DNA from: Syngnathus acus
Taxonomy: Eukaryota; Chordata; Actinopteri; Syngnathiformes; Syngnathidae
Assembly: GCF_901709675.1 (NCBI RefSeq)
Contig: NC_051099.1
Span: 7,936,001 to 8,000,000, forward strand
DNA: 64,000 bases
Reading direction: 5' to 3'
A program made the translations under genes and the position numbers. Positions 61,441 through 64,000 of the stretch are shown one piece after another (the first letter of the stretch is position 1; each line of letters starts with the position of its first letter). The notes under the pieces were generated by a model. The model did no database searches. It saw nothing but the letters and a program-made list of their open reading frames with translations, and was not told where the DNA came from.

Positions 61441-64000
61441 CTTAATAAGACATCAGCTTGATGATCACAGATTCACAGTCATAGAGGAGAGCGAAGGCAA
61501 AAAGAGGACTTTTGTTAATAGTTTTCCTTGGGTGACATGGTGCTGTGGTGGTTTTGGTAACATTCTCAAGTTGAACCAGGAGGCTCATGTGTCTTCTTCT
61601 TTTGATGGTCCAAAGCTGCAGTCAGGGGGCCAACAACACCTACAAGACAATAAGGGTTACAAGGGTCAGAATACATATGTATGTGTTCAAACAATAATGG
61701 CATAGCCGTGTCCAAACATGCAGTTTGGGTTCAGTTCCCACTCAGTGATGAAGTGAATGTGAGTGTGATGTCATGAGTGTACAATTTGTCAATGTTGCTA
61801 CACAAATTAAAAAAAAAATCGAATATGTTGCCAACACTGTGACCCCAAAACAGACTTATTATACTTCCATTTTCTTAACCTTAGATAATCTGAAGCCTAC
61901 AGGTCCTACTGTACTGTGCTAAAAATACCCTCACAGGTTTGTTTCAGCGTGCTAATGAGACAAGATGAAAAGCGTACGGTCTACATTAGTAATGAAGATG
62001 AATACTAATTTTGTTTTACTCTCCAAAATGATGAGGGTAGGAAAATGATCAATTGAAGAATTGTTAAATAACCTGATCACTGGCATACAATTAAAATCTT
62101 AATGATGCCATTCTTCAGAGCTGTTTGACTAGTAGTAAGTCCAATACACTGAAAATAAATATCTATCCATCCATCTTGGATACTAATTATCCCTCCTGGG
62201 GTTGCGGTTGTGCTGGAGCCAATCTCAGCTGAGTCGGGAAGAGAGGCACGGTACAACCTGGACTGGTGGCCAGGAGATCACAAAGAAAATAAATGCCATA
62301 AATAAATCAATACAAGCATATAAATACAACCTTTAAAAAGCACTCTTTCATGGATGGGGGCCATGCCAGCGCCTTTCCCTCACAACTCAGTTCATTTGGT
62401 TCTTGCTCCGCACATTATTACAGACGAATGGGCAGTGCTTATCGCACTCTGGCTTTAGTGACAGAGCCGTTTAGGTGTGATAAAGGCTTGATGTGCTACC
62501 CACATTTGCTTGAATGCCACATCATACCTCCATCGTGTTCAAGCCCACAATATCCACTCTTTCCCCTGCCATGCCGCACACGCAGCATTACTGGAGGCTC
62601 GAATTTGTGACGTGACTGCAAATGTGTCTCATTAGAAAAACCAGAACCAAGCTGCCTGGAAAAAATATTTGGTCAACTAACAGCAACGTGAGTGACTCCA
62701 TAATGTGTCACACACCCGAGGTTGTAAAACTGGTCAAAACAACTTGAAACCTATTTTGGTCCGTACGTAACGAATGAAACTTGACAGCAGTCTAAAAGTA
62801 AAGCATTGAATTTATGATTTTTAAAAATAAATAAATGAACCATAACCTGAATAAATTATTGACAGTATTACAATTAGCCAAAATAAATGAGAATCAAAAT
62901 TCTGCAGTATCAGTTGGTTGCCTGGCAACCTTATAACAATGACAAGACTTCTTGAAATTCCAAGAATTATACTCCTCACATGACCACTTCAAAACAACAA
63001 TTTACGCAATAAGACTATAATCATGCTGCATATTGGCTCTTTGGATGTTCGTGAACAGAATGCTGAACGTGCAATAAACTTTCATCAAATCAGTGTTTGA
63101 ATTGCTTTTTTTGTTAATTGTCTAAATGTACTGTACTGTACACACAGCAATGTTTTGTCCCTTAGCATAGGCTACTGAACAAATACACTAGATTGTCAAG
63201 GTCAGAGTATCTAGAACAATTCTACTGGGACGTAAACACTCGCTGCTCGGTTGTGAACATAACCTTTGATAGCATGCAATGTGTGGCGTTACCCTATTGT
63301 ATTCGACTACCAGAGATGGATGCACACATTTCAACGCGACCTTGATGTTCCATGTTGCCAAAGTCTATGGCCAACCCAAATTGGTGTGTCTATCTTACAT
63401 TCCTAACATCTGCTCACGTCAACCATCTGAGGGCTGAACTGGCACTAAAGTTCCGTCTTTGCACATTAAATGGAATAAGCCGACACCCAAATCACCTGGC
63501 TGATGTAAGATTCTCGGGCGCCGCTTGATACAAATGGTGGTGCTGTCAGCTAAGCTGCATGAGAGGGTAATATCTCCCAGTGACTGGGACATTTTTATGG
63601 CTATGTTTAAATGGAACAGTCAAGGTAGTTTGAAAAAACTTTGGAGAATGGGAGGACTCATCTTCTCATCCTAGACATTGAAGCTACCACCCATTTGTGT
63701 TCAGGATATGTTGGGAGCTACAAAAATAGAAACGATGAGGAGATGGCTGCTTCCATAAGTAGCAGCCATCTCTGCTTCTAAAGTACATCATAACCTTACA
63801 TTTTATTTTCTCAAAAGCCACATCTTAAAGTTTCTCTGTTGTCCAACTGTGTGAGGCATCAGTGAAGCAACACCTAATATTTTACGGTCCTACTTTACTT
63901 GAAGTAGTGCTTTTAAAATTGACAACATCTTAAAGTGGCCTCATGTTTGAAGAAGCTTTTAAGGCAGGTGCAAGACTAGCACGACAGCAGGAGAGCGCTG
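61441..64000. other. Upstream of nlgn2 coding start
   Basis: Expected to hold the nlgn2 5'UTR and perhaps its promoter. No other gene recognised. A partial SINE-like copy lies at 62162-62275; 62640-64000 shows no recognisable feature. Confidence 0.45.
62162..62275 (-). repeat. SINE-like repeat, copy 5 (tail half only)
   Basis: Tail-side portion (CCATCCATC tract, then a GGGGTTGCGGTTGTGCTGGAGC block) matching the left ends of the other minus-strand copies; the head half is missing. Confidence 0.55.

Noticed and set aside
63300-63990. A coding exon upstream of nlgn2
   Set aside because: Some stretches look less AT-rich, but I could not find an open frame with splice sites or a familiar protein motif.

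Overview
The window is vertebrate, almost certainly teleost, genomic DNA. It holds intron-split genes with vertebrate-type proteins, many microsatellites, and repeat classes typical of fish (tRNA-derived SINE-like copies, hAT-type elements, an L2/CR1/Jockey-like LINE). I cannot name the species. All four gene models were joined by eye from splice sites; in every one the exon phases add up to one uninterrupted reading frame.

Layout. 1-2.7 kb: two copies of a SINE-like repeat and upstream sequence. 2.76-6.49 kb (+): pcolce, a secreted procollagen C-proteinase enhancer (two CUB domains plus an NTR domain, 485 aa, 9 coding exons). 7.11-8.19 kb (-): tmem88 (196 aa, 2 coding exons, C-terminal VWV), with a probable 5'UTR exon ending near 8.84 kb. 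pcolce and tmem88 converge, with poly(A) signals about 320 bp apart. 12.86-19.68 kb (-): kdm6b, a JmjC H3K27 demethylase (1572 aa, 19 coding exons), with a likely 3'UTR reaching about 10.37 kb. 38.61-61.44 kb (-): nlgn2, neuroligin-2 (871 aa including the 54-nt site-A exon, 8 coding exons, introns up to 6.9 kb). tmem88, kdm6b and nlgn2 lie on one strand. The kdm6b-tmem88 head-to-tail pair also exists in mammals.

25.3-34.2 kb is a dense nest of mobile and tandem DNA between kdm6b and nlgn2. A hAT-type element (25661-31844), bounded by a perfect 8-bp target-site duplication ACCTATAG, encloses a broken LINE, ten tandem tRNA-Gln-like units (one truncated), a telomere-like CCCTAA-variant satellite with a 42-bp higher-order period, a roughly 950-bp direct duplication carrying a Tigger-like fragment, and the start of a BED-finger transposase. 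Directly beside it lies a second element (31859-33698) with 28-bp perfect terminal inverted repeats and a nested LINE 3' tail. The composite tRNA/telomere-like block is the most unusual part of the window.

The genes do not form one pathway. pcolce acts in extracellular collagen maturation, tmem88 in Wnt/Dishevelled restraint at the membrane, kdm6b in chromatin de-repression in the nucleus, and nlgn2 at inhibitory postsynapses.
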